This document shows positions 32,343 through 43,559 of a stretch of 64,000 nucleotides of DNA, in pieces. Origin of the DNA: Anodontia alba (taxonomy: Eukaryota > Mollusca > Bivalvia > Lucinida > Lucinidae); contig OZ024824.1 in NCBI GenBank assembly GCA_964016985.1, positions 118,626,951 through 118,690,950 on the forward strand. Reading direction: 5' to 3'. The notes below the pieces were generated by a model. That model was given only the letters and a program-made list of their open reading frames with translations, was not told the DNA's origin and did not search any database. Each line of letters begins with the position of its first letter. The first letter of the stretch is position 1. The position numbers and the translations under genes are program-made.

Positions 32343-35300
32343 AACAAGAGGCCCATGGGCCACGGGTCGCTCACCTGAGTGACATAGCCACTGCAGATGT
32401 TATGCAACATTTTTCCAATCCTGTCATCACAACTAATGAAAAGATCATCATTTAAGCAGTTCTTAATTTTGAAGAAGAATATATATAGCATGACAGTCAA
32501 TGGAGCGTGATCATTTGAACAAACTCTCAATCACATTTCAACAGTAGGATCAGTGTGAAATTTGGTGGCAAATGGCTGAGTGGTTTCTGAAAAATCATGA
32601 TTTTATACATGTAAACAGCTCAGTGGCAGGGAAATAAAATAAACATAAACAAAATGGCAGCCATCTTGGATTTCCAATCAGAATGATTTTAGTCACCTTG
32701 ATGCTTCCAATGAACTTTGAGTCAATTGCCCTTTCCGTTCAAGGAAAAGTTCAAAACAGATTTTCAAGATGGACGCCATGGCCACAATTTGGGATTTCCT
32801 ATCACAATGATTTGAGCTATTTTTTATCTACAAGTCACCCCGATGCTTCCTACTATGTTTCGAGTCAATTGATCTTTCAGTTCAGAAGAAAGGAAAAATA
32901 GATTTTTAAGATGGCCGCCATCTTGGACTTCCGATTGGAACCATTTTAGCTATTTTTATATCTACAAGTCATCCCCGATGCTTCCTACCAATCTTCAAAT
33001 CAACTGGCCCTTTGGTTCAGGAAAATAAGCTAAAAAAAGAGTTTCAAATTGTTTGGATTTCCAATCCAAACAATTTAAGCTATTTTAGATGTACAAGTCA
33101 CCCCGATGCTTCCTACCAAGTTTCGAGTCAAATGGCCTTTCAGTTCAGGAGAAGAAGCGAAAAATAGATTTTCAAGATGGCTGTCATGGTGGCCATCTTG
33201 GATTTCTGATAGGGATAATTTTAGCTATTTTTGATCTACAGGTCACCCTGATGCTTCCTACCTAGTTTAAAGTCAATAAGCCTTTCAGTTCAGGAGTAGA
33301 ACTGAAAAATAGATTTTCAAGATGGCTGCCATGGTGGCCATCTTGGATTTCCAATCAGAACGATTTTAGCTATTTTTGATCTATGTCACCCTGATGCTTC
33401 CTACCAAGTTTCAAGTCAATTGGCTTTTGGGTTTACGAGAAGAAGCGAAAAAAAGATGGTGGCCATCTTGGATTTCAGATCAGCAGGATTTTAGCTATTT
33501 TAATTTCTGTCATCCTGATGCTTCCTACCAAGTTTGGAGTCAATTGGCCTTTCGGCTCAGATGTAGTGAAAAATAGATCTTGGATTTCCGGCTGAAACGA
33601 TTTCAGCTATTTTTGATCTACAAATCACCCCGATGCTTTCTACTAAGTTTTGAGTTAACTGGCATTTGGGTTTAGGAGAAGAAGCGAAAAATAGATTTTC
33701 AAAATGGCCGCCATGGCAGCCATCTTGGATTTACAAACGGCACGATTTTAGCTATTTTTGATCTACAAGTCACCCCAATGCCTCCTACCAAGTTTTGGAT
33801 GCAGGAGAAGAAGCAAAAAATAGCTTTTCAAGCCATGGTGGCCATTTTGGATTTCTGAGCAGAACAATTTTAGCCATTTTTGATCTATAAGTCACCCTGA
33901 TGCTACCTACCAAGTTTCAAATCAATTGGCTTTTGGGTTTATGAGAAGAAGCGAAAAAAAGATTTTCAAGAGGGCCAACATGGTGGCCATCTTGGATTTC
34001 AGATCAGCAGGATTTTAGCTATTTTTATCTACAAGTCCTCCTGATGCTTCCTACCAAGTTTGGAGTAAACTGGCGTTTCGGCTAAGGAGTCAATTGACTT
34101 TTGGATTTAGGAGAAGAAGTGAAAAATCAATTTTCAAGATGGTCGCCAAGGCGGCCTTCTTGGATTTACGATCTGCCCGATTTTAGCTACTTTTGATCTA
34201 CAGGTCACCCAATGCTTCCTACCAAGTTTAGAGAAGTGGCCTTTTGGTTCAGGAGAAGAAGCGAAAAATAGATTTTCAAATGGCTGCCATGGCGGCCATC
34301 TTGGATATCCGATCGGCATAATTTTAGCTATTTTTGATCTACAGGTCACTCCAATGCCTCCTACCAAGTTTCGAGAACTAGCCTTTCGGTGCAGGGGAAG
34401 AAGCGAAAAATAGCTTTTCAAGATGGTGGTCATGGCGGCCATCTTGGATTTCAAATCGGAACAATTTTGGCTATTTTTGATCTACAAGTCACCCTGATGC
34501 TTCCTATTAAGTTTCAAGTCAACTGACTTTTGGGTTTAGGAGAAGAAGTGAAAAATAGATTTTCAAGATGACGGCCATGATGGCCATCTCGGGTTTACGA
34601 TTGGCATGATTTTCTCTAATTTTGATCTACAAATCACCCTAATGCTTCCTACCAAGTTTCGAGTAGACCAGCCTTTCAGTGCAGGTGAAGAAGCGAAAAA
34701 TAGCTTTTCAAGATGGCCGTCATGGTGGCCATTTTGGATTTCAGATCGGAACAATTTTAGCTATTTTTGACCTACAAGTCACCCTGATGCTTCCTACTAA
34801 GTTTCAAGTCAACTGACTTTCGGGTTTAGGAGAAGAAGCAAAAAATATATTTTCAAGATGGCAGCCATGGCAGCCATCTTGGATATATGATCGGCATGAT
34901 TATTGCTACTTTTGATCTACAAGTCACCCTAATGCTTCCTACCAAGTTTCAAATCAACTGGCCTTTTGGTTCAGGAGAAGAAGTGAAAAATAGATTTTCA
35001 AGATGGCTGCCATGGCAGCCATCTTGGATTTCTGATCAGCACGATTTAACTATTTTTGATCTACAAGTCACCCTGATGCTTCCTACTAAGTTTCAAGTCA
35101 ATTGACTTTTGGGTTTAGGAGAGGAAGCGAATAATAGATTTTCAAGACGGCCGCCATGGCCGATTTCCGATCGGCACCATTTTAGCTATTTTTGATCTAT
35201 AAGTCACCCTGATGCTTCCTAGCAAGTTTGGAGTCAACTGGCCTTTTGGTTCAGGAGAAGAAGTGAAAAATAGATTTTCAAGATGGCTGCCATCTTGGAT

Positions 35301-35683
35301 TTCCGATCAGAACGATTTTAGCTATTTTTGATCTACAAGTCACCCTGATGCTTCCAACTAAGTTTCAAGTCAATTGACTTTTGGGTTTAGGAGGAGAAGG
35401 GAAAAATAGATTAGCGACCATCTTGGATTTCAGATCAGCATTAGGAGAAGCGAAAAATAGATTTTCAAGATGGCGGTCATCCTGGATTTCTGATCGGAAT
35501 GATTTTAGCTATTTTTGATCTACAAGTCACCCCAATGCTTCCTACCAAGTATCGAGTCAACTGGCCCAGGGGTGTATGAGGAGTAGGCTTATAAAGCAAA
35601 TGTTGATGCCGCACGACGGACGACGGACATTGACCAACCACAATAGCTCACCAAGGGCACTTCGTGCTCAGGTGAGCTAAAAA
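32343..35683 (+). mobile_element. YY1-palindrome minisatellite element, second family, complete
   Basis: Starts ACAAGAGGCCCATGGGCC with GGGTCGCTCACCTGAG. It continues through more than 20 units of about 142 bp and CACGACGGACGACGG, and ends TAGCTCACCAAGGGCAC, TTC, GTGCTCAGGTGAGCTA, an excellent 3' hairpin. Units contain TTTTCAAGATGGCNGCCATG and its mirror. The left terminal GCTCACCTGAG and right CTCAGGTGAGC are inverted. Confidence 0.93.
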
Positions 35684-35939
35684 TAGACTTGCTTTACATA
35701 TTGGTTTAGTAGTCTATCGATGTCGAAGGGGGATCAAATATTTGTTTGAAATGCATAAGCAGATATATTAACAATCCTTGCTGAAGGGAACTTATTTTGG
35801 GCAGTTTAGGATAGTTGAAATTCGTAAAAATACTGTAATATAGAAATACTGTCCCTTTGCTTGATAAAATAATGGACTGTGAAAGATATTTTCGGGCTTC
35901 CAGATGGACAGATGATGGATGCACAAACTGACAAACACA

Positions 35940-36660
35940 CAGAAAAAATGATGTTGCTCTCGCTCACCTTTACCATGAGGGGAAGTGATGCAGCAAGTCT
36001 GGTTGAATTCCGCCTGGTGGTTTAGGAGAAAAATAGCGTGGCGGAGAGATAGACAGATGACGGATGCACAGAAGGATGGACGCACGGAAAATGTTGCTCT
36101 CGCACACACTTACCATGAGGGGAAGAGATGTAGCAAGTTAGGTTGAATTCCAGCCAGTAATCTAGGAAGAGATGGTGTTCTTGACAGATGAGCGGACGAC
36201 GGCTGCACGGACTGATGGATGCACAGAAAAATAATTTTGCTCTCGCACACACTTACCATGAAGGGAAATAATGTAGCAAGATTGGTCAAATTCCGCCCAA
36301 TGATTCCGGAGGAGAAAGTGTGAAGGACAGATGGCTGGACGATGGATGCAAGGACGGATGCATGAAAAAATAATGTTGCTCTCACAAACCCTTACCATGA
36401 GGGGACGTGATGTAGCAAGTTTGGTTGAATTCAGCCCAGTGGTTAAGGAGGAGACAGCGTGACAGACAAATAGACAGATGACAAACTCACGGACCGACGC
36501 ATGGAAAAATAGTGTTGCTCTGGCACACCCTTATCATGAGGGGAAGTGATGTAGCAAGATTGGTAGAACTCCGCCCAGTGGTTTAGGAGGAGATAGCGTG
36601 ATGGACTAATGGATGGACTAATGTACGGTTGGATGGACAGACAGATGGATGAGGGCGTAA
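35940..36660 (+). repeat. Minisatellite, about 140 bp period
   Basis: Five units start near 35954, 36093, 36237, 36376 and 36513: GTTGCTCTCGCACACAC, TTACCATGAGGGGAAGTGAT, GTAGCAAGTTTGGTTGAATT, CGCCCAGTGGTTTAGGAGGA, then a GACGGATGCACGG tract. Unlike other families, the GACGGATG tract is in every unit. A run of about 34 T follows at 36671-36704. Confidence 0.88.
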
Positions 36661-36668
36661 CATCTCCA

Positions 36669-36710
<42 letters not shown>

Positions 36711-36734
36711 CGGGGGATAAAAATATTTCAAAAT

Positions 36735-37095
36735 ATTGTATGGAGAATTTTTTACCCAAAGTGCTAAACATCAATTTTCAGCAGTCAACATTTTGAAATA
36801 TTATCTTATTTTTCCTAGGAAACTGGATTTGACATTTCATGCAAATTATCTCCAACTGGGACAATTTGTATGAATGCCAAATTCTGTTTTCTGCAAAAAA
36901 TAAGAAAAGTATTATCGCGATATGTTGTCTGCTGTTTAATTGCCAAGAGAGTGCTAAACATCAATTTTCAGCAGACAATATTTTGAAATATTTTTTTCTC
37001 ATTTTTCCCAGACACAAGATTTGACATTTCATGCAAATTGTCTCCAATTCGCATCAAATGTCAGATTCTGTTTTCTGGTTTATTTGAACCAAAAG
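36735..37095. repeat. Two fold-back repeats with octamer-bearing arms
   Basis: Each has TTTGACATTTCATGCAAATT on one arm and an inverted partner (ACAATTTGTATGAATGCC; GCATCAAATGTCAGATTCTG), plus CATCAATTTTCAGCAG flanks. Related copies lie at 55329-55788, 56760-56985 and 57905-58135. Confidence 0.7.
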
Positions 37096-37837
37096 TAATA
37101 TCCTATTTTGCCATTGCGGCTCATATCTGTGACGGTACTTGTTTTCTGTTGCGGTAGGGGGTTTCATACCTCTGTGCCACAACAAAAGTTAATTTTCTTC
37201 CTAACCATATTTTCGATTTAAACAAAATTTTCAGGATATTTAGATACTTACATGTCTCTGCTATTGGTTGTAAAGTTACCAAATTTGATGACCACAGTGT
37301 CATGTGAGACTACTTGGTAATTTCCGTAAGGGTTCGGGGTAGAGGTTCATACGCGATCAACCTTATTATAGATGTTTAAATCTCGTGTGAACTTAATAAG
37401 TCAATTTATATGCAAAATATGGCCTAATTGTTACTTTGCACGTACTAACTCGCATATTCCGGAGCTTGAAATTGATAGGGATGACTAACAAATCCACTTC
37501 AGTTTGCAAAATATTGATGCGAGCAAAAAGGATGAAACACTTTATTACAAAACTGACAAAACTTTCAACAAAAGTGAGAGTGTCAAAACTTTTGTAAGGA
37601 ACCTGTAGACATGTGCTTTCTTATGCAATCATGAGGAACAGGGAAAGGATAGTAAAAGCAACGTGTGGATTTCTCCAGCCAGAATTAGCCATTGAGGAAG
37701 TACTGTCCTTAACATGGCAAAAGCCTGTATATACTTTTCTCGTTGCGTCGAGTATTGCTAGCCGGGAACAAGCCTCTGTGAAATGTATGTTGGTGAGGCA
37801 AAAACTGCTGTAGGTAAAGAGGTGTACCCAAAATTAC

Positions 37838-39030
37838 TAGATAACAAGAGCACCGCATGCAGGTGCCAATGCTCAGCTGCAGTTTCTTTTAGAAATATAC
37901 AGGGCATGTTTGACATTTTTCCAACCAAAATTCTAAGTCGAAAAAGGGGCATAACTGTGCCAAAAATATGTTGAGGGTTACCTCCCCTATTGGTATGTTC
38001 CCCTTTTCATAATGAACAACTAGTCCGAGTTTGAAGTAAATATCTTCAGTAATGACAGGGATATTACAAAATGTCCAAGGTTTTCATGACAACGACGAAG
38101 TATCTCTGTCATTACTGAAGATATTTACTTGAAACTCATACTAATTGTTCATTATGAAAAGGGAAACTCATACCAATAGGGGAGGTAACCCTCAAAATAT
38201 TTTTGGCACAGTTATGCCCCTTTTTCATCTTAGAATTTTGGTTGAAAAATGGTTTCACTGCGATTTCTCAAGAACTGATGGATGAATTCTGATCACGTTT
38301 GGTATTTAGCATAATTGGGAGGTTCTCCATTGCAGAAAGGAATTCGGTGACCTTGACCTAATTTTCAAGGTCACCATGGAAGTTTGATCATTCAGAAAAT
38401 GGATTTCACTGCTATATCTCCAGAACCACTGGATAGATTCTGGTCATGTTTTGTATTTAGCATAATTAGGAGGGTCTCCATTGCAGGCTTTCAAGTGCCC
38501 TCCAGTGATAAAACAGGGATAAAGTAGGGCTCAGAATTTTGAAAAAGTAGGGCAAAAGTAGGAATTTAAATCATGAAAAATAGGGATAGTAGGGATGTTC
38601 TGAGTGTTTTCAGACTTAGAAAAAGATAAGATAAGAAAACAGTTTTCTCTGAACAATAACACTACATCACCATGGTAAGGTAATACCAAAATAAGTCTTC
38701 CAAAAAAGGAGTTACAACCGAAGTAAAAATATTTCATAAACTTTTGCATCGTGACTGCTCAGATTAAGTTGATCCAATTTTAACAAACTTCGAGCAAGCG
38801 AGGAAAAAAATTACAATTTTTGGTCACTTCAAACATTTTTGGACTAAAAAGTAGGGTAGTAGGGCATTTTCAGAAAAAAGTAGGGAAATATAGGAACACC
38901 AAAAAAAAGTAGGGAAAAGTAGGAATAGTAGGAAAAGTAGGGCCCACTTGAAAGCCTGCCATTGCAGAAAGGAATTTGGTGACCTTGACCTAATTTTTAA
39001 GGTCAAACTGCAGCCGAGCGTTGGCACCCG
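37838..39030 (+). repeat. Interspersed element with hairpin ends
   Basis: Left end ACAAGAGCACCGCATGCAGG with TGCCAATGCTC; right end GAGCGTTGGCACCCG with TATGCGGTGCTCTTGT, each a short hairpin and the two inverted to each other. Inside, CCTCCCCTATTGGTATG and its complement recur, and GGTGACCTTGACCTAATTTT repeats. The hAT-like MITE at 38484-38958 interrupts it. Confidence 0.7.
38484..38958. mobile_element. hAT-like MITE with 6-bp target duplication
   Basis: Ends CAGGCTTTCAAGTGCCCT and AGGGCCCACTTGAAAGCCTG, with CCATTG at 38478-38483 and 38959-38964. The interior repeats AGTAGGG and AAAGTAGG many times. Confidence 0.9.
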
Positions 39031-39049
39031 TATGCGGTGCTCTTGTCAT

Positions 39050-39575
39050 ATATAGGGCATGTCTGACATTTTTCAACCAAAATTCTAAGTCAAAAAAGGG
39101 GCATATCTGTGCCAAAAATATTTTGAGGGTTACCTCCCCTATTGGTATGAGTTCCCCTTTTAAGTCGATAAAAGGGGCATAACTGTGCCAAAAATATTTT
39201 GAGGGTTACCTCCCCTATTGGTATGAGTTCCCCTTTTCATAATGAACAACTAGTCTGAGTTTCAAGTAAATATCTTCAGTAATGACAGAGATATTACAAA
39301 ATGTCCAAGTTTTTGCACGACGACGATGCAGACGACTCCAGAGCTATGACAATACCTCGTCGTTTTTTTCAAAAACAGCCAAGCTAACCAGAAATGAGAC
39401 CAAAGGACATGGATGCCGCCTGAAAAACTTAAATGCAATTTGCTAACGCCTGAAAAAACTTAAGCGCAAATTGCTAACGCCATCTCGGACTCAGACGGAG
39501 ACGAAGGGACAGTCGGACAGGGTAACACTATATGCCCCTTCCACCATTTTTCAAGTGGCGGGGGCATAAAAATGC
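39050..39575 (+). repeat. Interspersed element with 3' hairpin
   Basis: Two copies of AAAAGGGGCATAACTGTGCC with CCTCCCCTATTGGTATGAG, then GACGGAGACGAAGGGACAG, then the hairpin ATGCCCCTTCCAC and GTGGCGGGGGCAT at 39532-39567. Confidence 0.75.
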
Positions 39576-40334
39576 AACAGTCACATGTACATGTATACCA
39601 GGCTCTGACGGGTCTGGGTAACTTACTCATAGTTTTCTTGGGCAATTGGTTACGGGAAAAACAATTACACTCTCCTATCCCGTTCCCATAGAGGCCACCT
39701 TTTAATTAATTTAAGCTTCCAGATTTCAACTTTTGTCATGTTAGATAAGCAAAAAACACGCCCTGTATGATATTACCGGTAAATATGGTTCATCTTCTTT
39801 TGCATTTAAAATGTTTAAAACATTACTGTGCAAAAAAAAGTCTCAAATTTTGGACTACACTTGATCTTATCCCACTGCATAGGCCTACATGCAAAGAAGT
39901 CCACTGCGAAAAATCGGAAATCAATCTGCATTCTGGATTATTTATGGCTTTAATATGATCAGACTTTTAAGTAATCGATCAGCTGTTTCTCTGTAACCTA
40001 TAAGTATCCTTAGCCATGTGCTCAAATCATTATCCCTTGCCACAAAATGCACATTTTTGTTAGAGCAAATAGGCTCAAGATATGTCACTAATTATAAAAT
40101 TCATATTTCCTACTAACATGCATTTCAAAACCGGTAAGAGTTTAATGGCTGATTCAGAAAAGGTGATTTTTGTTCCCAGCTAAGATTGAGTGGTATAAAA
40201 TAATAATATTGACTCTTTTCATTGACTCAAACACATGAAATTAGTGACTCAATTTTGCAAATGCCGTTTAGATTTCAACAATACTGTTTTGTGATCAAAT
40301 AGATTTCTCTAAGCATATCACACTTAACTAGGTG

Positions 40335-40510
40335 AGAGTTATAAAAGTTCCGTAGCATTCGAGTATTTGTGACTTAATTTGTAAATATGTAGCTTTTAGT
40401 GGCCAAATCTGCTGCCTCCCTGTCATGGTCTGTTTACTATAGATAGGCTACATTGCTAGAACAAATAAGTCTCCAGCACACATTTTTCCACAGATAGGCT
40501 ATGTAACATC
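40335..40510 (-). repeat. Dispersed repeat, inverted partner of 30056-30225
   Basis: Contains, in reverse complement, the phrases listed for 30056-30225. The region 39580-40335 shows nothing else. Confidence 0.68.
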
Positions 40511-41599
40511 TACGGTAAATGTCCTAAAATTTTGAACACTCTAAAATTTCGAACACCTAATATTTTTGCCTAAAATAATTTCTGGAAAAGTCCTAAAATC
40601 TCGAACAGCAGAAGTTTTGCAAAAAAGGGATTTCTAAAATTTCGAGCACAGCTTTCTTTATTTTTTTATCGACACATTCTAATTTCGGTAATGTTCTTTT
40701 TTTTCCATTACGGAACCCGTTCCATTACGGAACCTGAAACAAACACGTGTCGTGTTGAAAGCTACCACAAAACTTAAATGCATACAACCGTGTCATACTG
40801 AATTTTATGTACATAAATGGCATGGAAACCATATTTTAATTTTATACAAACCCAGGAGATACTGGCTGGAAATTCAAAAGGAAAAAAAAAAAAAAAAAAA
40901 CTGAGACTTCCATCACAATGTTAGCCATTTCCACATGGCAGTCGCGTGGATGTCCGTGTGATTTGGGTTAGATTATGCACAGGCGGTCTAGAACTGTTGT
41001 TACCTTGTAGCAGACATGATTAATATTCTGGTTGAAAAAAGAAGGCCAGGATAAATTAATAGATCCGCCCTTAACGATCTGACTATTTGCTGTTTATTCG
41101 TGTATATCACTACTTCGCATGTCTTATTTCAAAATCTGCAAAGCATGATGCACATGTGATTATAAGAAAGCGTTACACACGACACTGTAAATTAGCATGT
41201 GCATCCACACATTCTGATCTGGGTCATTCCTGCTCATCCGTACACTGTTTTCTTCGATAAGATCTGCCCCTAAAATTTAAGTATAGTGTGCCAAAGGTTT
41301 CAATAATCACGCCGAAAATTTTTTTGTCTTGGGGATTTAAAAATGCCTCCAGCAAAACATTTGTCTGACCGTGACTGTCATGATATGATCAGCGCAGGTA
41401 ATGATCATGTCCCATCAAGCCAAAATGAACCTTATCATTTGTTACAAATGTGATCAGTCTGTGCATTAGCTGGAATCTGCGCTTCATGTATTACTGTGTT
41501 TTATTACCAATGCATTAATCAGCGAATTGAGTGAACACCATTCTACACCAGACTGCATCTCGCACACTGATCTGACTTACACATATGCACAAAGGGACA

Positions 41600-41670
41600 T
41601 TTTTGCCTGAATAGGGATCAAATGAAAGGATTAGTTTTTGCCTGAATAGGGATCAAATGAAAGGATTAGT
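41600..41670. repeat. 36-bp tandem duplication
   Basis: TTTTTGCCTGAATAGGGATC with AAATGAAAGGATTAGT occurs twice in succession. Confidence 0.92.
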
Positions 41671-41929
41671 ATTGATAACAGATAATTCTTGCAATAAGTT
41701 TTGTTTTTGTGTAGAACATAATCTGTTCAACCAACGAACTAAACGACAGAATTTTTTTTTTTTTTTTTTTAAAGAAAGAAATACATGTATTGCTAAAACC
41801 GATAATAGCAGTTCACAGGTTTGACGTGTAGTTCAGTTTGGTGCAGAGCTAAAATCTTTGATCTTGATCAGGCTGCATTCAGTGCAAGCTGATCTGGTTA
41901 TCCGCACTGTTGGTTTATTACTTAGGAGT

Positions 41930-42372
41930 GTAACAATACACCTACCTCATGATACGATACGTATTGTGATACTTACCTCAGATACGATATGTATCATGAT
42001 ACTTTTAATCAGAAAGAAAGAAGATATAATCATTTAACAATATTTCTTTCACGAAAATTGAGATATTTTTATGGGCCAAACAGTCTATTGTTGCGAGTGC
42101 TTTTTAGCCGAACGGAATACGGTAATTGTCGTAAGGCGAAAGAAGACGCTTACATCGATAATTAATGCATCAATAAAGCAAAATTAAGTAGGATTCAACA
42201 GAAAAACAACATTTAAGCAGTTTCTCCGCTATTTTTTTTTTTCTTAATTTTGTTTTTCAAAGTATTTTTTTTTGGGTGAACCGAACCGAACTGAAATTAC
42301 CAAAAACGGACCATGAACCGATCCGCCAGCTTCATACCGTGGTTTACTTTCGGTAAATCGTTACCCCTCTAT
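41930..42372. mobile_element. Probable hAT-type fragment
   Basis: Left AGGAGTGTAACAATACACC and right GGTAAATCGTTACCCCTCT are diverged inverted repeats of a kind I associate with hAT elements (GTGTAACGATACACC). Interior lines such as GATACGATACGTATTGTG and GAACCGAACCGAACTG fit such elements. The target duplication is unclear. Confidence 0.5.
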
Positions 42373-43559
42373 TTATGTAGGAGTCATTTCCAATAGAAAC
42401 CATGACATTTGAGTCCAGCATAGACTAGATCAACATGCACATCCGCGCAGTCTATGCAGCGGGGCGGTATAATCTTGGTCTATGCATATCGCCAACAGAA
42501 TGCATTATGTCCGCAAGCAGTGTGAATACTGCGCTTCAAAACGGCGGAAATTCTAATCAGTCTGCGCTTTTCACATTTAAACTCCATACACGTCACCTTT
42601 GAGGAAAGGGACTTTTGTGTTTCTGTAGTGGCTCAAACAAAATCAAATGTGAGGTACCCTTTTGAAGTTTATCTCAGTGCGGAAAAGTGAAGAGGATTGT
42701 TACGTAAGAAGACAGTGGACTAAGCCAGCTTATTTGAAGAAAGTGTGCCGAACAAACGTATCTGGTGATTAATTAGTGTACCGGATAATTAATTGTTTTG
42801 TTATGAGAAACATTTATTTGACATGGAATTAATCGGATGGAATCAAACACAAACATCAGTGTGGTAATTATTTATTAGTTCATAAATTTCACATTCAGTT
42901 TACCAATCACACATAGCAAACAAGAAAACCCTTTCGTCGTATAGGTCCTTTTTTTTTTTTTGTCGTTTCGAGTGTCCGAAAGCATCCAATAGCCAGGTCA
43001 ATTTTGGCTGCAAGTGAATCTGTCCTAAAATTTCGAACAGTGAAATTTTTAGCAAATCATAATTCCTAAAATTTCGAACAGCAAGAACTGAAATTAAGTA
43101 ATTTTGTTCGAAATTTTAGGACATTTACCGTATATACTGTGTAATTGTGGGAACCTCAAAAACTGAAAAAGCTAAACGAATGACACAATTTACCTTATCT
43201 GGCATACTCAAGTGATACTGTACCGATTTTTAATCCGTAAACTGCAGAATTTAGGGAAGGTATATATCACAAAAGTTTTACTTTTCTCACCTTGCATTAC
43301 ATATTGAAAATGTCAACTCTGAAAAATTAAGGAAAAACTTCAACTCTGAAAAATTAAGGAAAAACTCTTGCAACAGCATAACACTCAAAAAATGCCTTTT
43401 TTTTCAGCACATATAGCTAGTTTTCTCAAAATCAGATGGTCGCAGATACCCAAAACTATACATGTACATGAAGGTTATTCAACTGCGGATCCAGCAGTTT
43501 GAAACTTACACTTACCTGGTTTGATTACAGTTTTTTATGTTCATATAACATAGCTCAAC

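Larger units (their letters stand above)
40513..43130. mobile_element. 2.6-kb inverted-repeat element with repeated subterminal motif
   Basis: Ends CGGTAAATGTCCTAAAATTT and its complement lie beside TA at 40511-40512 and 43131-43132. At least seven copies of a motif close to TCCTAAAATTTCGAACA cluster in the outer 150 bases (near 40522, 40539, 40589 and 40631 on the left; 43023, 43066 and, inverted, 43105 on the right). No transposase frame is seen. A hAT-like segment at about 41930-42372 is nested in it. Confidence 0.82.

Noticed and set aside
42600..42780. Promoter or untranslated first exon for a plus-strand gene (ACGTAAGAAG donor-like site)
   Set aside because: It lies inside the inverted-repeat element at 40513-43130 and no matching acceptor or coding exon follows.
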